A stretch of 64,000 nucleotides of DNA, from assembly GCA_947646735.1 (NCBI GenBank), contig CANTFK010000141.1:124001-188000 (forward strand), written 5' to 3'. The translations under genes were made by a program, and so were the position numbers. The DNA comes from Peronospora farinosa (Eukaryota > Oomycota > Peronosporomycetes > Peronosporales > Peronosporaceae). Under the pieces are notes generated by a model that was not told the origin of the DNA, ran no database searches, and saw nothing but the letters and a program-made list of their open reading frames with translations. Shown here in pieces: positions 31,244 through 42,906 of the stretch (position 1 is the stretch's first letter; the number at the start of each line of letters is the position of its first letter).

Positions 31244-32960
31244 ATGACAAAGTCAATGCGCGTCGCTGCTAAGGCAGCTAAGAGCTCGGCTGCACGCCTG
31301 TGTGCAGCCGCTACTGAGGCTTCACAGCCTCAGCCAGCAGACACTAATGTGTCTGCTGGAAGTCAACATCAGCCTGCAACGCCTGTTGCAGGTTCACGTA
31401 GCGCTTCGCCACGTGAAGTTGTTGACCCAGAGTTAGTCGTTGAATACTCTGGTGAGTCGGATGACGCATCCGACTCAAAGCCACCTGTGTCACTCCCGGG
31501 CTCTCCCCGGGGTGATACCTCGTCGTCAAGTGTTACGAAGAGAGATCGTGGTACATTGAGTGAATCAATGTACCGTGAAATGTTCGGGTCGTCTGATGAA
31601 TCAGACGACTCGTCAAACGAGTCGAAGGATAGTGACTCGGGTGGGGACCGTAAGGGTGATGTCAGTGCTTCTACTGACATCAATAATCATAGTGTCGGTA
31701 CTTCTGTTGACACTAATGCTCGTGGTGTCGGTACTTCTATTGACACCACGCAGGAGGATTTAGACCGCAACGTATTGCGTCTTGCTCCTGATCGCAAGCC
31801 ATAGATGCTACCTAAGCATCTGATTGATCGTTGGTCTGGAAAGACCAACGAACGGTTCCCATACCGTTGTTTGATGCGTCAAAGCTTCATGGCTTGACGC
31901 CAGTGCGAAGAACTTTCGCACTGAGAACGACTATTACATCGATGTATTTCTTGAACATCGATGGTATGGCTCAGACAAGAAGCGTGAGGCTGACACGTTC
32001 CTCCAATCTTGGAACGCGTTTATCACCAACGTTTTAAACGTTGGGAAAGAGGCTTGGTTTCAAAGACTTTATGCTAGCCGCAATAAGTTTGAGAAACGAA
32101 GTACGTCCGGTGAATGCTATCGTTTGCACCGGTTATCTAGAGAGGCAGGCCTGTTATGACTCTCTTGGGGCGACCCATGCCCGGGGTGCCTGAGCACCTC
32201 GTCAAGAGCACCTAAGGAGGCGTACCTCCTTACTGAGACCTGGTGGAGGGCTCGCATCTCTTCTGAGATGCGTGAAGGAATTGCTACTTTGCAATCCCTT
32301 TACGAGCGCGCTGGGCGCTCGTTTTCCGATGGCCCTTCACCATCGGGTGTTCATTGTCGTACTGTTCGACAAGGACAAGAACGTCGGCCATCATTTGGGC
32401 CCGAGGTTCCCAGCTATCCGCCGAAGGCGGATAGCCACGCCACCGGACGAGATAACTCGCTCGAGTTCACTTCATCTCGCGGTGATTTAGTAAGCGTTCC
32501 ACGAGGAAGCGCTTCCCGCCATGGGAGTCCACCAGCGGATGCGGTGGTGGAGGAAAAACCCTGTCCGATTCTTCTATCGGACTTGGCTGCTGAGTTAGAC
32601 GGGTTTGCCCGTGTAACTCGTGAGCTCCGTTGTGATGTTGGTCACGAACGGGATAAGCGTCGCCGCTTAGAGGACATTGTGCGACAGCTTGGGTTTGACC
32701 ATGAGAAGTCTCGGGCAAACAGTGCTGTCGCACTATTGGAGTATGAACGGCGGCTTCATTCTCTAAGTAACGAGCTGGCGACAGCTCGTCAGGAGATCGT
32801 CCTATATCATGGGACGATCTCATCTCTACACGACCAGGTATCGAATCTGGTTCGTGACAACAAGAATCTGAAGGGGATTCTTGAGAGTAATGGCTATCTT
32901 CGTCGTTCGAAGAAGCCGCGTACTGAACGTACGGACGAAGACGTCCCACGTAAAACGTAG
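31244..32960 (+). CDS. Element A antisense ORF (aORF), broken
   Basis: Plus-strand reading frame opposite to the element. Part 1, 31244-31804: Ser/Asp-rich acidic protein. A middle part, about 31900-32160, is open in pieces in shifted frames (W-Y-G-S-D-K-K, W-N-A-F-I). Part 2, 32268-32960: 230 residues with a coiled coil near the end and a basic K-K-P-R-T tail. It starts next to the 3' LTR, so it could be transcribed from LTR antisense activity. Part 2 overlaps the pol C-terminus and chromodomain region, first codon positions of both strands facing each other. Function unknown. Similar frames occur in B, C and D. Confidence 0.6.
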
Positions 32961-35900
32961 GATGCGTACGCATCCTGCGTGGCAACTCGATCGTGTATGC
33001 GTTGCCTAGGCGGCACAATACACGAGACGGGACGATGTACTTAGGCAACAATTTATTGCTGCCCACGTTAGTCACTACATGTGTAGGTAGGTTTACTGTT
33101 GACAGTAAAACTAAATCACCTTCAATAAATTTCTGAGCATTTGCCCTTCCATTATTGTCTGCGTTTCGCTTTTGCTTATCCACCGCTTCTGCGATGGAGT
33201 TTTGCACGAAACGGACTACCGCTTCACGAGTCAGCAGGAAATCCTCAGCTGACTCGTTGCTTTTATCTGCAGTGCATTGTGAGTGCACTGCAGAGATATC
33301 GGTTACTAATTCAGCGAGAACATTACTGATTTCACTTGTGATACCTCGAACAATGCTGATATCTTCAGCATCGTTATCAGTAAGAGCTTCATCGCTCTCA
33401 ATTTCTTCCTCTTCACCGAAGTCGAATGGTACGACTTCGGTTACTTTCGCGACGACGTAATGGTCGACGCGAAAGTAACCAGATGAGCAAGAGCCAGATT
33501 GGTTCTCGCTCGAGCGAGTCCCTCCCCCCCCCTTAAATTAGAGTCATTTTCTATTCAGGTGGGGACACGTGGATGGCAAAGGCCATTCACGTAGAACGGT
33601 GTATGCGTCGTGGAAGCATGCACGGAGTTGTTGATGGCGAATTCGACCATCGACAAGAACTCGCTTCAACTCGTAAACGAGTGGACGTACCCTCGAAAAA
33701 ATGTCTTCGAGGACGCGATTGGCGCGTTCAGTCTGACCATCAGTTGCTGGATGGTCAGAAGTAGACACTGTGAGCCGTGTTCCAAGTGTTTGGAACACGG
33801 AACGCCAAAACTCAGCCGTGAACCGGGGGTCCCTATCGGACACAAGTTCACGGGGTAACTCGTGCAATCGAAAGATTGTATCGATAGACACTCGAGCACA
33901 GCCCTCTGCTGTGATCGACTACGGTACAGCAACAAGATGTACCATCTTGCTGAACCTGTCTACAAACACGAGAATACCATTATTCCCGTGAGCGTCTTTG
34001 GGAAACACAAAGACGAAGTCCATTGATACGGACTCCCAGCACTCTGCCGGAACAGTTAGAGGCTGCAATGGTGCACTGAGTGAAGGACTAGGCTTCACTC
34101 GTTGACACACCTCGCAAGCACGCACGTACTTGCGCACAAACTTATACTGACGTGGCCAATAAAAGTCGCGACTGACCGTGAGGTAAGTCTTCTCACGGCC
34201 GCGATGCCCACTTATTGGTGCATCGTGACATTCAAACATGATCCGTAACCTGAGATCATGTTGTGGCGGTACAACGACACGAGGCGTGTCGTTGTTGACG
34301 GCTGTGTAGTACAGTAAGCCGTCCCGCTGGGTGTATCGATCTAGAGAAGATCGATACATGGCAAGCAAGCGCTTCTTAGCTTGCGTGGATGGGTTGTTTG
34401 AGGTACTCCATCAGGCGTACAAGATCATTATTTTGTGCGCATGCCCTTCTAATGTCGTCGAGTAAGCTCGACGACAAGACGCTGGTACTCAGCGTGGCAA
34501 CAGTGGTGCTCACATCACTGTCGGATTGCACAGTCGGCTCTAGGTCAGGCCGACGTGAAAGAGCATCGGCGACGACGTTAAGTCGTCCCGGTTTATACTT
34601 CACGGAGAAGTTGTACTCCGCGAAGAACGACAACCATCTCGCCATCCGTTGCGAAAGGTGTGGACTGTTTACAGCCGTGCGTAGTGACGCATGGTCTGTA
34701 TACACAATGAACGGTCTATCTACTAAGAGATAGACGCGAAACTTAGCCAGTGCATACTTCATGGCAAGGAGTTCCTTGTCATGCACCGGGTAATTGCGCT
34801 CGGCTGGTTGCAGCTGACGCGATTGATAACAGACGACACGCTCTGCGCCGTCTGTATCATATTGCATCAGTGCACAGCCGATTGAAAAATCACTGGCGTC
34901 ACAGACCACATGAAATGGTCTGTCTTGATCGGCAATCGCCAATACTGGCGATTGCACCAAGCTTTGCTTGATACGTTCAAAGGAACGCTGACAGTCAGCG
35001 TTCCAATTCCACTTTACATTTTTCTTGAGTAAACAAGAAAGATGTACTATCATTTTGGCGTAATTGCGCGAGTACTTGTGCAAGTACGCCGCTATCCCAA
35101 GGAACTTCCTTAGTCCCTTGACATCGACTGGCACTGGCCAGTCGGTGATCGCCTTGATCTTTTCTGGATCAGGGCGTACGCCATTCTTTCCGACGATGCA
35201 CCCAAGAAGTGGTATTTCGCTAGCTGCGAATATACACTTCTTGAGGTTGGCGTACAACTTATGCTCGCGCATAAGTGTAAGAACCTTACGGACGTGGAGT
35301 CTATGGACTTCCACGTCGGTTTTCCGTCCATAGCCCGACTATGGACGAACACATCATCGAAGTAACTCGGTGCGAATTCGCCCACCGGTCTCAATAGATG
35401 TGAAATACATCTATTGAATGTGGCTGGTGCATTACTAAGCCCTTGCGTCATCACCAACCATTCCCAGAGCATACCACTGGGAGTGCTCACTGCTGTGTAC
35501 GGGATGTCCCGTTCACGCATAAGGATCTGATAGAAACCATCCATCAGATCCATGGACGAAAAGATGGTACTCTTAGACATACCATCTATGATTACGTCCT
35601 TTCTCGGTATCGGCGTTTGCGCCGGTATCGTTGCAGCGTTCAACTTATTGAACGCGTGTACTATCCGCCACCCTCCTGTGGCCTTGCGCACACAAAAGGT
35701 CGGAGAGCTGTGAGGTGAAGTTGACTCCCTCACATGGCCCGCTGCTAGGCGATCGGCATAGAACTTGTCAATCGACTCGATCTGTTCCCGAGGCAGTGGC
35801 CACCACAATATTTTGCGCCAGGAACAAGGTAGATCTCGTGTCGAGTACCTTTATCCTTAGGCAACTCGCACGGAACGGATTCAGGAATACATCCTTGAAT

Positions 35901-37141
35901 TTGACCAAATCCTTGTACTAAGGATTTGACTTCAGCGTCTCCCAGGATTGCGATGTATATCGCTCAATCCTAGTCTTCTCATCAAGGACACTTTCGTCCA
36001 TTGATGAGCTGCTAAGAACCGGTTCGTTCTCGGCAAAAACTGTTGCTGACCGAATGTCAGTCATGTACTCGTCCTCTGCGACGAGCACACAGATCTGCTT
36101 GACTTTGCCACTACGCAGATCACGCAAGAACCTTTTAGGTTCTAGCCTAGCCAACTGAGTTATCTCCGAAGTTAACTTTGGAGGCGCAATCATAAGCGCC
36201 TACATTTGATCCGTCATTATCAAGACGTTCAACATATCGGTTACTTCCTGGGGACTTATTCCCGCAGGTTCGATGGAACCTGTTCCATCGACTTCCTCTA
36301 GCTGTGGTGGCGCAACCACAGCGAGATCCTCTACGATCAACTCTCCAGTTGATCTAGGATTACCTTGTGGCCGCTTCTGGGCAACCGGTTTACTCTTCGG
36401 TGAATGTTGCCCTCTAGGCGAGCATCATGTCCCGGTCCACTCGACTTATTCGAGTGGTGGACCTTTCGGCGCTACCTGTGCTTGTGCACAGCCGCCGGCA
36501 GCTTTCTCCACAGCGTGACAGACAGTCACGCTGAGTTCTTGTGCAGTCGTACTAACGACCAAACCACAAGTGAGGCCATCACACTCACTCGTAGTACATT
36601 CACACGCTTGTGAACGCTCCAAGACGTTCATCAGATGGCCATATGATGAACAAGCGGCAGGCATCTTCACGGTTCGATGCTGCTAGCTGACCCATGGCTC
36701 GTACCTTCTGAGTCATGGTAATCCTAGGATGACATTAAATTTGTCATCCAGATCAAGTACGATGAGATCATCATCGTACTTTTTGCCTTTAAGCGTGTAG
36801 TGAATTCCCACTACACGTTTCTTTACTGTTACGGATGCGTTAGTTGCAAGGCGAACCGTCATCCTCGTTGGAGGGGTCTCGCGCTCAATATATTTGAGCC
36901 TACGATCATCTAGCGATTGGCATCGAACAAAGTTTTTCGAAGCCCCACAATCAACTAGGGTGCGAAGTGACATGTTCTTTGTCACTTCGATCTTCAATGT
37001 GATGAGGGATACCTCATCACTGGGAGCGGCAACACACAGTGACTGTGTGTTGGGAGCAACCTTCGTCAAGAGTCCCGCGAACTCTCTTGACGTTGCTGGA
37101 TCAGAAGGGCGCTCCGCCCCTACTGACCCCGACCGTTTTTT
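32330..37141 (-). pseudogene. Element A pol: protease, RT, RNase H, integrase, chromodomain
   Basis: Read on the minus strand from the frameshift site. Protease 37069-36713 with L-V-D-C-G-A-S (D-S-G type active site altered to D-C-G) ends at a TGA where family members have Trp. A linker follows at 36193-35918. RT and RNase H lie at 35808-34376 (Y-F-D-D-V-F-V-H, C-D-A-S-D-F, N-V-V-A-D-A-L-S-R-R). Integrase zinc and core lie at 34368-33544 (H-x3-H ... C-E-V-C, S-D-R-D-P-R-F, D-G-Q-T-E-R). GPY-type region and linker at 33288-32467 end at a stop just before a chromodomain-like R-W-R-G-Y-P-P ... S-W-E-P. The combined lesions make it non-functional. Confidence 0.88.
37098..37141 (-). promoter_or_regulatory. 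Element A -1 frameshift signal
   Basis: On the minus strand the gag frame reads TCA AAA AAC, containing the heptamer A AAA AAC in -1 slippery phase (37141-37135). Nine bases later comes a stem with arms CAGTAGGGGCG and CGCCCTTCTG, one bulge and one mismatch, that includes the gag stop TAG (37122-37120). The -1 frame is open onward into protease. Confidence 0.8.
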
Positions 37142-38217
37142 GATGGTCCACCACGTTGTTGCGATTTCGCAGCAACGTGGGACCCACGTCTCTGGCCCTT
37201 CTTGGCAGACGGTCGATCGTCACTCCCAGTGTTTCGAGACACTGGGCGTGGGGCACTACACTCATAAGCGTAGTGGCCCAACTTTTGACAGCGATTGCAC
37301 TTTTGCAATCTCTTGTACCCTGGAGAGCGAGGCCGCTCGCTCTCTACATAGGAGAGGTCCATTGGTTCTGGACCTCCGCCCTCCTGTCGTTTCGGTGGAC
37401 GATAGGACCCCGAGTGGACGTGAGCCTGTTGCAGGCTAAAGTCCTCCTGTTCCGCTGCAGAGATCGCTTGATCCAGCGATTCTAGTTCCAAGCGGAACAG
37501 ATGGGTCTTGACAGGACCATCTGTCAGACCCTTGATGAACACAGTAACCTGCGTGTGTTCATCTATTGGGTTCAGTACGATACAGCTAACGAGGTATCGT
37601 ACGTGCTGGGCGTAATCGTGTATATCACGCTTACCCTGTTTCAGATCCAGGAGCTCAGACCGAGCCCTGAAATCGGCTCGAGGCGGTTCAAACGTGTGTT
37701 TGAGCCGCGCCTTGAAGACATTATACGTTTGGAAAATGTATGGGTCATGCAGTTTGAGCCCTAAGGCCCAAGCTTTGGCACGTCCTGCCAAGTTCGACAT
37801 GACGAACTTGACCTTCAACGCATCGTCATCGATGCGACGAGCTTCAATGGCATCGTCGAGTTCGACGAACCATCTTAACAAGGAGTCGCTTTTGATTGCC
37901 TTGTACTTGGAGATATCAATCTTCAAGGACTCGGGTCGACGTATACACGTCGACCCGGCAGCAACAGCACTAGCCTGCTGTTGTCTCAACAGTTCAGTCT
38001 GTTGAGCACCCTGCTGCATCAACAAGTCAGGTTGTTGAGCGCCTTGTTCTCTCAACAGGTCAACCTGTTGAGAACCTTGCTCCTGTAGCAAGGTGAGTTT
38101 CTTTACAACTTCGTCAAGTTCATGTTGTATGAAATTGGCGATGGTTGCATGTTGCTCATCTCCTACCAAAGAGAGTAACATTGCACCGACGGCGGCATCG
38201 TCGATGGTTTCAGCCAT
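37120..38217 (-). CDS. gag: Element A gag
   Basis: Intact frame of about 365 residues: capsid-like region with R-W-F-V-E-L-D and W-A-L-G-L-K (Ty3 Gag pattern, retrotransposon gag family), then a CCHC zinc knuckle C-N-R-C-Q-K-L-G-H-Y-A-Y-E-C for RNA binding, and a basic tail. An open frame extends upstream without ATG; 38217 (M-A-E-T-I) is the first ATG in frame. Ends CAG TAG within the frameshift hairpin. Confidence 0.85.
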   Translation of the reverse strand: MAETIDDAAVGAMLLSLVGDEQHATIANFIQHELDEVVKKLTLLQEQGSQQVDLLREQGAQQPDLLMQQGAQQTELLRQQQASAVAAGSTCIRRPESLKIDISKYKAIKSDSLLRWFVELDDAIEARRIDDDALKVKFVMSNLAGRAKAWALGLKLHDPYIFQTYNVFKARLKHTFEPPRADFRARSELLDLKQGKRDIHDYAQHVRYLVSCIVLNPIDEHTQVTVFIKGLTDGPVKTHLFRLELESLDQAISAAEQEDFSLQQAHVHSGSYRPPKRQEGGGPEPMDLSYVESERPRSPGYKRLQKCNRCQKLGHYAYECSAPRPVSRNTGSDDRPSAKKGQRRGSHVAAKSQQRGGPSKNGRGQ

Positions 38218-38334
38218 ACGCTGAGCCGCATTCCATTCGTGACCCCTCAAATGTCGGAAGTCATCACGTGATGCGTGACGATATTTAACATACGCTGGTT
38301 CAATTATCGAATGAGTCGTTGGTCGTTGAAAGGA

Positions 38335-38350
38335 CCACTAAGTGCTACCA
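38335..38350 (-). other. Element A primer-binding site
   Basis: TGGTAGCACTTAG lies two bases inside the 5' LTR on the minus strand. Elements B and D have TGGTAGCACT and C has TGGTGGCACT in the same place, so a common tRNA primer ending in a complementary AGTGCTACCA is likely. Confidence 0.65.
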
Positions 38351-38352
38351 GA

Positions 38353-38771
38353 TGTAACGTGGCACCCTCCGACTATACTGATAACAGTATAGTCTACCTA
38401 CACTGATGACAGTGAAAGAAGGTGCTCCGAAGCCTTACATACACGATGTTAGCAGAGGAAGCTATACGACCAAGTGATACACTTATTTGTAAGGAAAAGA
38501 GAACTGTATTAGATATAGTTAAACTATCTAAAAAACTAATCTGTTATAATCTTGTCTTAAGATTATTAAACTACAACTATGTATATTTACAACTTTCACT
38601 CCACTCATTAAGCGCGTCCATCGGTCATTGGTCAGCGCCCTGGATGACATAATGGCCCATATCAACTGAAGATAGGGCATCTCCAACTTCAGGGAGATCT
38701 AGGAACAATATTATAAGCAAAAATAATATTGTCAATAATTATTAGCTATAATAATATCCTTATTAACGCTT
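38353..38771 (-). repeat. Element A 5' LTR, truncated
   Basis: Homologous to 30686-31144 but missing roughly the first 60-80 bases, where it abuts the outer end of element C's 3' LTR at 38772. The paired hairpins are kept (38374-38391 and 38401-38414) with different loop bases. Confidence 0.8.
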
Positions 38772-38847
38772 TGTAGACGGGCACTTCTACGAAGTTGCCT
38801 CGTGCTACTAGCACACACCTTCAGCACAAGCGAGGAAGCGGTTAGAC

Positions 38848-39488
38848 TGCAACGGGGTTACACGACGGTTGTAGCGTCTTTCCGAGAGTTTACGGTTGAA
38901 CTCCCCTTGTATTGCGTATAATGCATTATGATACTTCTCTTTAGAGAGGTATTAAGTATAAGCGTTAAAGATACGGTATTACCGAATACCGTATCTTATC
39001 GATTAGGATTCGATAAATCGATAACGCTGTACTAAGTACATCATACACAGATATTTAGACGATACGTCGTCCAATAGCAAAGTATGCATATAATAATTAT
39101 TATTATAGTAATTAATCTAGTGTAGTGTACTTAGAGTAGGACTATTCATAAAATCTTAAAGCATACATAAAATCAGTTCTCATTTTGAGTTTAAAGATCG
39201 CAAGTCGTTCTGACTTGTTCTCTTGTGCACTTCGTGCGTTTGTTCTCTGAACCTCTAAGCTTCTAGCTTGTTCTTGCACTCTGTGCGTTGGTTCTCTGAA
39301 CCTTAAGCTTATTGCTTGCTGACTAAAAGTCTCTTTCCTAGTTCCTTAGAACAGGGTGACTTTAAGTCGTTTAATTAGTTCCTTAGAACTAAGTGGCTTT
39401 AAGCCTTAACTCTATTTAGTTCTATAGAACTAAGAGGCTTTCAGCCAAAAGCCTTCCTCTGTCTAAAGAGCTGTGCAGCTCGGCTACA
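38848..39488 (+). repeat. Element B 5' LTR (641 bp)
   Basis: Starts TGCAACGGGG (the 3' copy starts TGTAACGGGG) and ends CGGCTACA; followed by two bases and the PBS TGGTAGCACTCGTAGTC at 39491. AT-rich with several short direct repeats of the GTTCTCTGAACC and TTCCTTAGAAC type in the right half. Confidence 0.92.
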
Positions 39489-39549
39489 CTTGGTAGCACT
39501 CGTAGTCAGTCCTACACCTGAGTCTTTAAAAGACTGACCCTCTGTGAGG

Positions 39550-40550
39550 ATGGATATCTAAAATCATCTCTCTGAGGAGCAACGACTCGCACTAGATAAA
39601 TTATCTGCGTTCGTTGGGTCCGACCAAATCGAGGCCCTTTTGGCCCAAGGCCCCGAGGTTTTAAATGCTCGCCTTGATGCCTTTATGCGTTATGAAGCAA
39701 CGCTACTCGGGCAGGTCCATGACCAGGCAGCGCCAGCTGCGCCTACACAGTACATCCTGGTACCTGTGCCCGATGCCGAGCCAAAGGCTCGCCCACTTGT
39801 TTTAAACGTAAAGACGTTTGAGGGGAAGGAGGGAGAAAATCTTTTGCTCTGGATCCGAGAAGTTGAAATGGCAATGGATGCCGCCATGCTTGTATCAGAT
39901 AAGCAACGAGTTGGCTTGGCCATTTTGAAGCTCGGTGGAAGAGCTAGAGAGTGGGCTCACACGAGCGATGTCTCTGTAAATGCTGCATTCCCCACATGGG
40001 AAATGCTTAAAAAGCAATTAACTTGTGTGTTTGCACCGCCTGATCAGGCTTATCGTGTGCGCTCACGCTTCTTAGCTACCCGACAGGGTAAGAAAGAATT
40101 GTCGGACTATGTCCAAGAGTTAAGAACTCTCATTGCTTCTATGCAGCAGGACCCTCTGACAGAGGAAGTCCGAGTAACCATTTTTATGGAAGGACTTCGC
40201 ACTGGGTCGCCAGGACAGAGGTTTTTCGTGTCCAGCCTTTGCCTTTCGAAGAGGCAGTAAGTATAGCGTTTAACGCTAAATTTAATTTTAAATCTGCTCG
40301 ATATGGTCTGCCCTGGTATCAATCAAATACCTCTAACAGGGCGGAACCCATGGACCTCAGCCATGCTGAAGAAGCTGAGCTTCAAGCTGCTGAGCAGCAA
40401 GGTAATATCCGTAGATGTTACATGTGCGGAAGCACTAGGCATCTCTGCCCTATCTGTCCGTTGCGAAAGCAACGTTCAAATCGGCAGAGCCGAAACCCTG
40501 CTCCTATCCAAAAGACGAGCACCGCAGGGGGAAACGTCAACTCCCAGTAG
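39550..40550 (+). pseudogene. gag: Element B gag, broken
   Basis: Frame from the ATG at 39550 has TAA as fourth codon, then is open to about 40215 with the Ty3 capsid pattern ([19 protein letters not shown]). A one-base change near 40200-40215 moves it to another frame, which carries the zinc knuckle C-Y-M-C-G-S-T-R-H-L-C-P-I-C and ends CAG TAG at 40550. Three lesions or assembly errors would be needed to explain the breaks at most. Confidence 0.82.
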
Positions 40551-40568
40551 GCGCGGGGCGCCCTACTG
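40529..40568 (+). promoter_or_regulatory. Element B -1 frameshift signal
   Basis: Slippery heptamer G GGA AAC at 40529-40535 in exact -1 phase, seven-base spacer, then a strong hairpin with arms CCCAGTAGGCGC and GCGCCCTACTGGG, three-base loop and one bulge. The gag stop TAG (40548-40550) sits in the 5' arm. The -1 frame is open from here into protease. Confidence 0.85.
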
Positions 40569-41249
40569 GGAAAGAACTAAGTTCTGTTGAATCTTTAGGA
40601 GGTAAAGGTAAACAGGGCTTAGCCCCAGGTGGTTCTGTGGATGCTTCCATAGAACAAGATTACAAGCCAGGCTTGTTGATTGTATCGGCAACCGTTAAGG
40701 GTTTTGAGAAACCATGGTCAATTTTAATTGACTCAGCAGCGTCAGGTAATTATGTCCGACGTCGTTCCCTTGAAGGGAGTAAGCTGTATGCTGAAGCGCT
40801 AGAAGCGCAAGAGGGTGACAGTATAACCGTACGTCTCGCAACAGGTGTACGTGTCACCGTTCCTAAAGTTCCGTTGAACTTAGTTGTGAAGTTCTTAGAC
40901 TTCAATAGTGTTGAATGCTGTCTTGTCCTAGATTTGGACTCGAGATATGATCTCGTTCTCGGTATGGCCTGGCTGGAACGCCATGAGCCATGGATGGATT
41001 GGAGATCCAAAACTTTAGGAGCAACGCGCAATGTTCCTAGCGAAGCTTTGGAGATTCATGAACTTACCTTCGCTAGGAAACAAAAGTGCTATTGGCGCAA
41101 GCCATTAACTGATTCAGTTAGTGTGCTGGACATTGGAGTGTCTGAGTTGATAAACTCCAATGTCAACAATAATAGTGTCGAGCAGAGCTCAGTGACACCT
41201 AGTGGAACGGCACGTACTCCGTTGAGTGATACTCATAGTAATATTGAGA

Positions 41250-41491
41250 CACTGGATGTCGGTAATGACATCGTCTCTTGTATAGAGCAAGTGAAAGTCG
41301 ATGGCCTTGTTAGTGATATTGGCTGTAAATGCGATTCACTGGATGTCGGTAATGTCATCGGCTCTTGTATAGAGCAAGTGAAGGTCGATGACCTTGTTAG
41401 TAATATTGGCTGTAAATGCGATTCACTGGATGTCGGTAATGACATCGGCTCTCGTATAGAGCAAGTGAAGGTCGATGACCTTGTCAGTAAT
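41250..41491 (+). repeat. 87-bp tandem repeats in element B linker
   Basis: Units of 87 bp (29 codons, with I-E-Q-V-K-V-D and D-L-V-S) repeat about three times here and continue at 42907-43145 after the foreign insert, with a variant spacer (E-V-T-D-T-S-D-S). They lie in frame between protease and RT. Confidence 0.85.
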
Positions 41492-42906
41492 GTGGTGGAG
41501 TGGGATTCGCAAAATTGCTGATGCGATCCCAACTCTCCACTGGCTCCCGGACGACCGACTAACGGAGGGGGTACCCCGATTCCGTGTGTATAGCCTTTCT
41601 CACCTTGTGTACCCGTCGGTAGGGCGGGTTGCTCTCTTCTCGGTAGACTTGAGTCGATGTTGAACTTGATTGGGTTAGGGATAGGTGGGGGGCGATCGAG
41701 TGGAATTCCTCACACGATCGCAATTGTTCTTCGGGTGCTCTATTTGAGTCGCCCTGATCTCTCTTGAGATAGCCTTGTCCAAAAATGTAGATACTTGATC
41801 CACTTGATATACTTGATCTTCTGACCACTTGAGCCGTCTCGCGATCTTGTACCTTGTCCTTTTCTTGTTGTGCTGCGTCCAATCGCAGGGGGAGTTGTTT
41901 GTTGAGAATTCTTGCAATCCCTGGCCAAACAATTCAGGGATATGACTTGCGTAGTAGGTAGACTTCCTTGAGACGTCGGGAGGCCAAAGAATCCAGCCCG
42001 GAAGAGAAGTCGACACGTGTACTTAGAAGCAAATTGAACTCTGTTAATGTTAACCAATCAAATATCAAAACCTATGATCTTGACTATCTGTAGCTCAGGA
42101 TCTGTTGCCACGTATCGCCCTTTCGGAAAAATCAGATCTTGTAATGTGGTCCACTCCAATATCGCCGCGATCTGGATCGCTACCTCGCTCGGATATAATA
42201 CCATTTTAGTACCAGATCGCGGTACTAAATAATTAGTACCAGATCGCGGTACTAAATAATTAATACCAGATCGCGGTACTAAATAATTAATACCAGATCG
42301 CGGTACTAAATAATTAGTATCGGATCGCGGTACTAATAATTAATATCGGATCGCGGTACTAATACTTAGTACCGGATCGCGTTACTAAATAATTAGTATC
42401 AGATCGCGATACTAATAATTAATATCGGATCGCGGTACTAATAATTAATATCGGATCGCGATACTAATAATTAGCATCGGATCGCGATTCGCCGGATCAC
42501 GACTTGTCCTCTTCACCGTTTCTCAGGTCATGTAAGATGGTCCATCTATGTGACATGTCATGTCCACCATTCCAGTCCTCCATAGTGACGTGATCCACAC
42601 CAAACCGTCTTCCACATACTTGGATGTACCCATCCTCCTTCTTAGCGATCGCGTTCACGCGGATCGCCATCGGAAATACTGGAGATCGCAATAGCGTAGT
42701 TTCTAGGCCATATTTGACCCCACATAGAACTGCAAACTACACCATTCACTGTTTTCCATCCCATTTGACGTCATCTCGAAACCTTTCTGCGAGATCGCGA
42801 CTCATCAATATTGGCCGCGTGATCGCGACTCATCAATACTGGCCATTTCGGACTTAACCGAAAATATGTGATCACACTTTGCGAAATTCACTTCTTCACT
42901 TAGCCA
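41492..42906. mobile_element. 1.4-kb unclassified insertion in element B
   Basis: The segment interrupts a repeat unit of B and is flanked by 7-bp direct repeats CAGTAAT (41485-41491 and 42907-42913). Its ends have at best a weak inverted similarity (GTGGTGGAGTG versus TGGCTAAGTG). It contains many GATCGCG motifs, a minisatellite and a few short open frames with no recognised protein. Probably a non-autonomous DNA element. Confidence 0.6.
42210..42495. repeat. 26-27-bp minisatellite with internal palindrome
   Basis: About eleven tandem units; each carries AGTACC ... GGTACT arms around a GATCGCG core, with unit length 26 or 27. Later units are more diverged. AT-rich spacers (AATAATT) separate the palindromes. 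Confidence 0.9.

Larger units (their letters stand above)
30686..38771 (-). mobile_element. Element A: Ty3/Gypsy chromovirus, family-G LTRs
   Basis: Minus-strand element with 5' LTR (truncated) 38353-38771, primer-binding site, gag, frameshift signal, protease, RT-RNase H, integrase and a chromodomain remnant, polypurine tract and 3' LTR 30686-31144. Several nonsense and frame lesions. A long plus-strand reading frame occupies the last 1.7 kb before the 3' LTR. Its 5' LTR is cut at 38771 by the end of element C's 3' LTR; its own 3' LTR cuts a family-Y LTR at 30685. Confidence 0.88.

Noticed and set aside
42210..42495. CRISPR-like array
   Set aside because: Units are contiguous with no unique spacers, and the genome is eukaryotic; it is a minisatellite.
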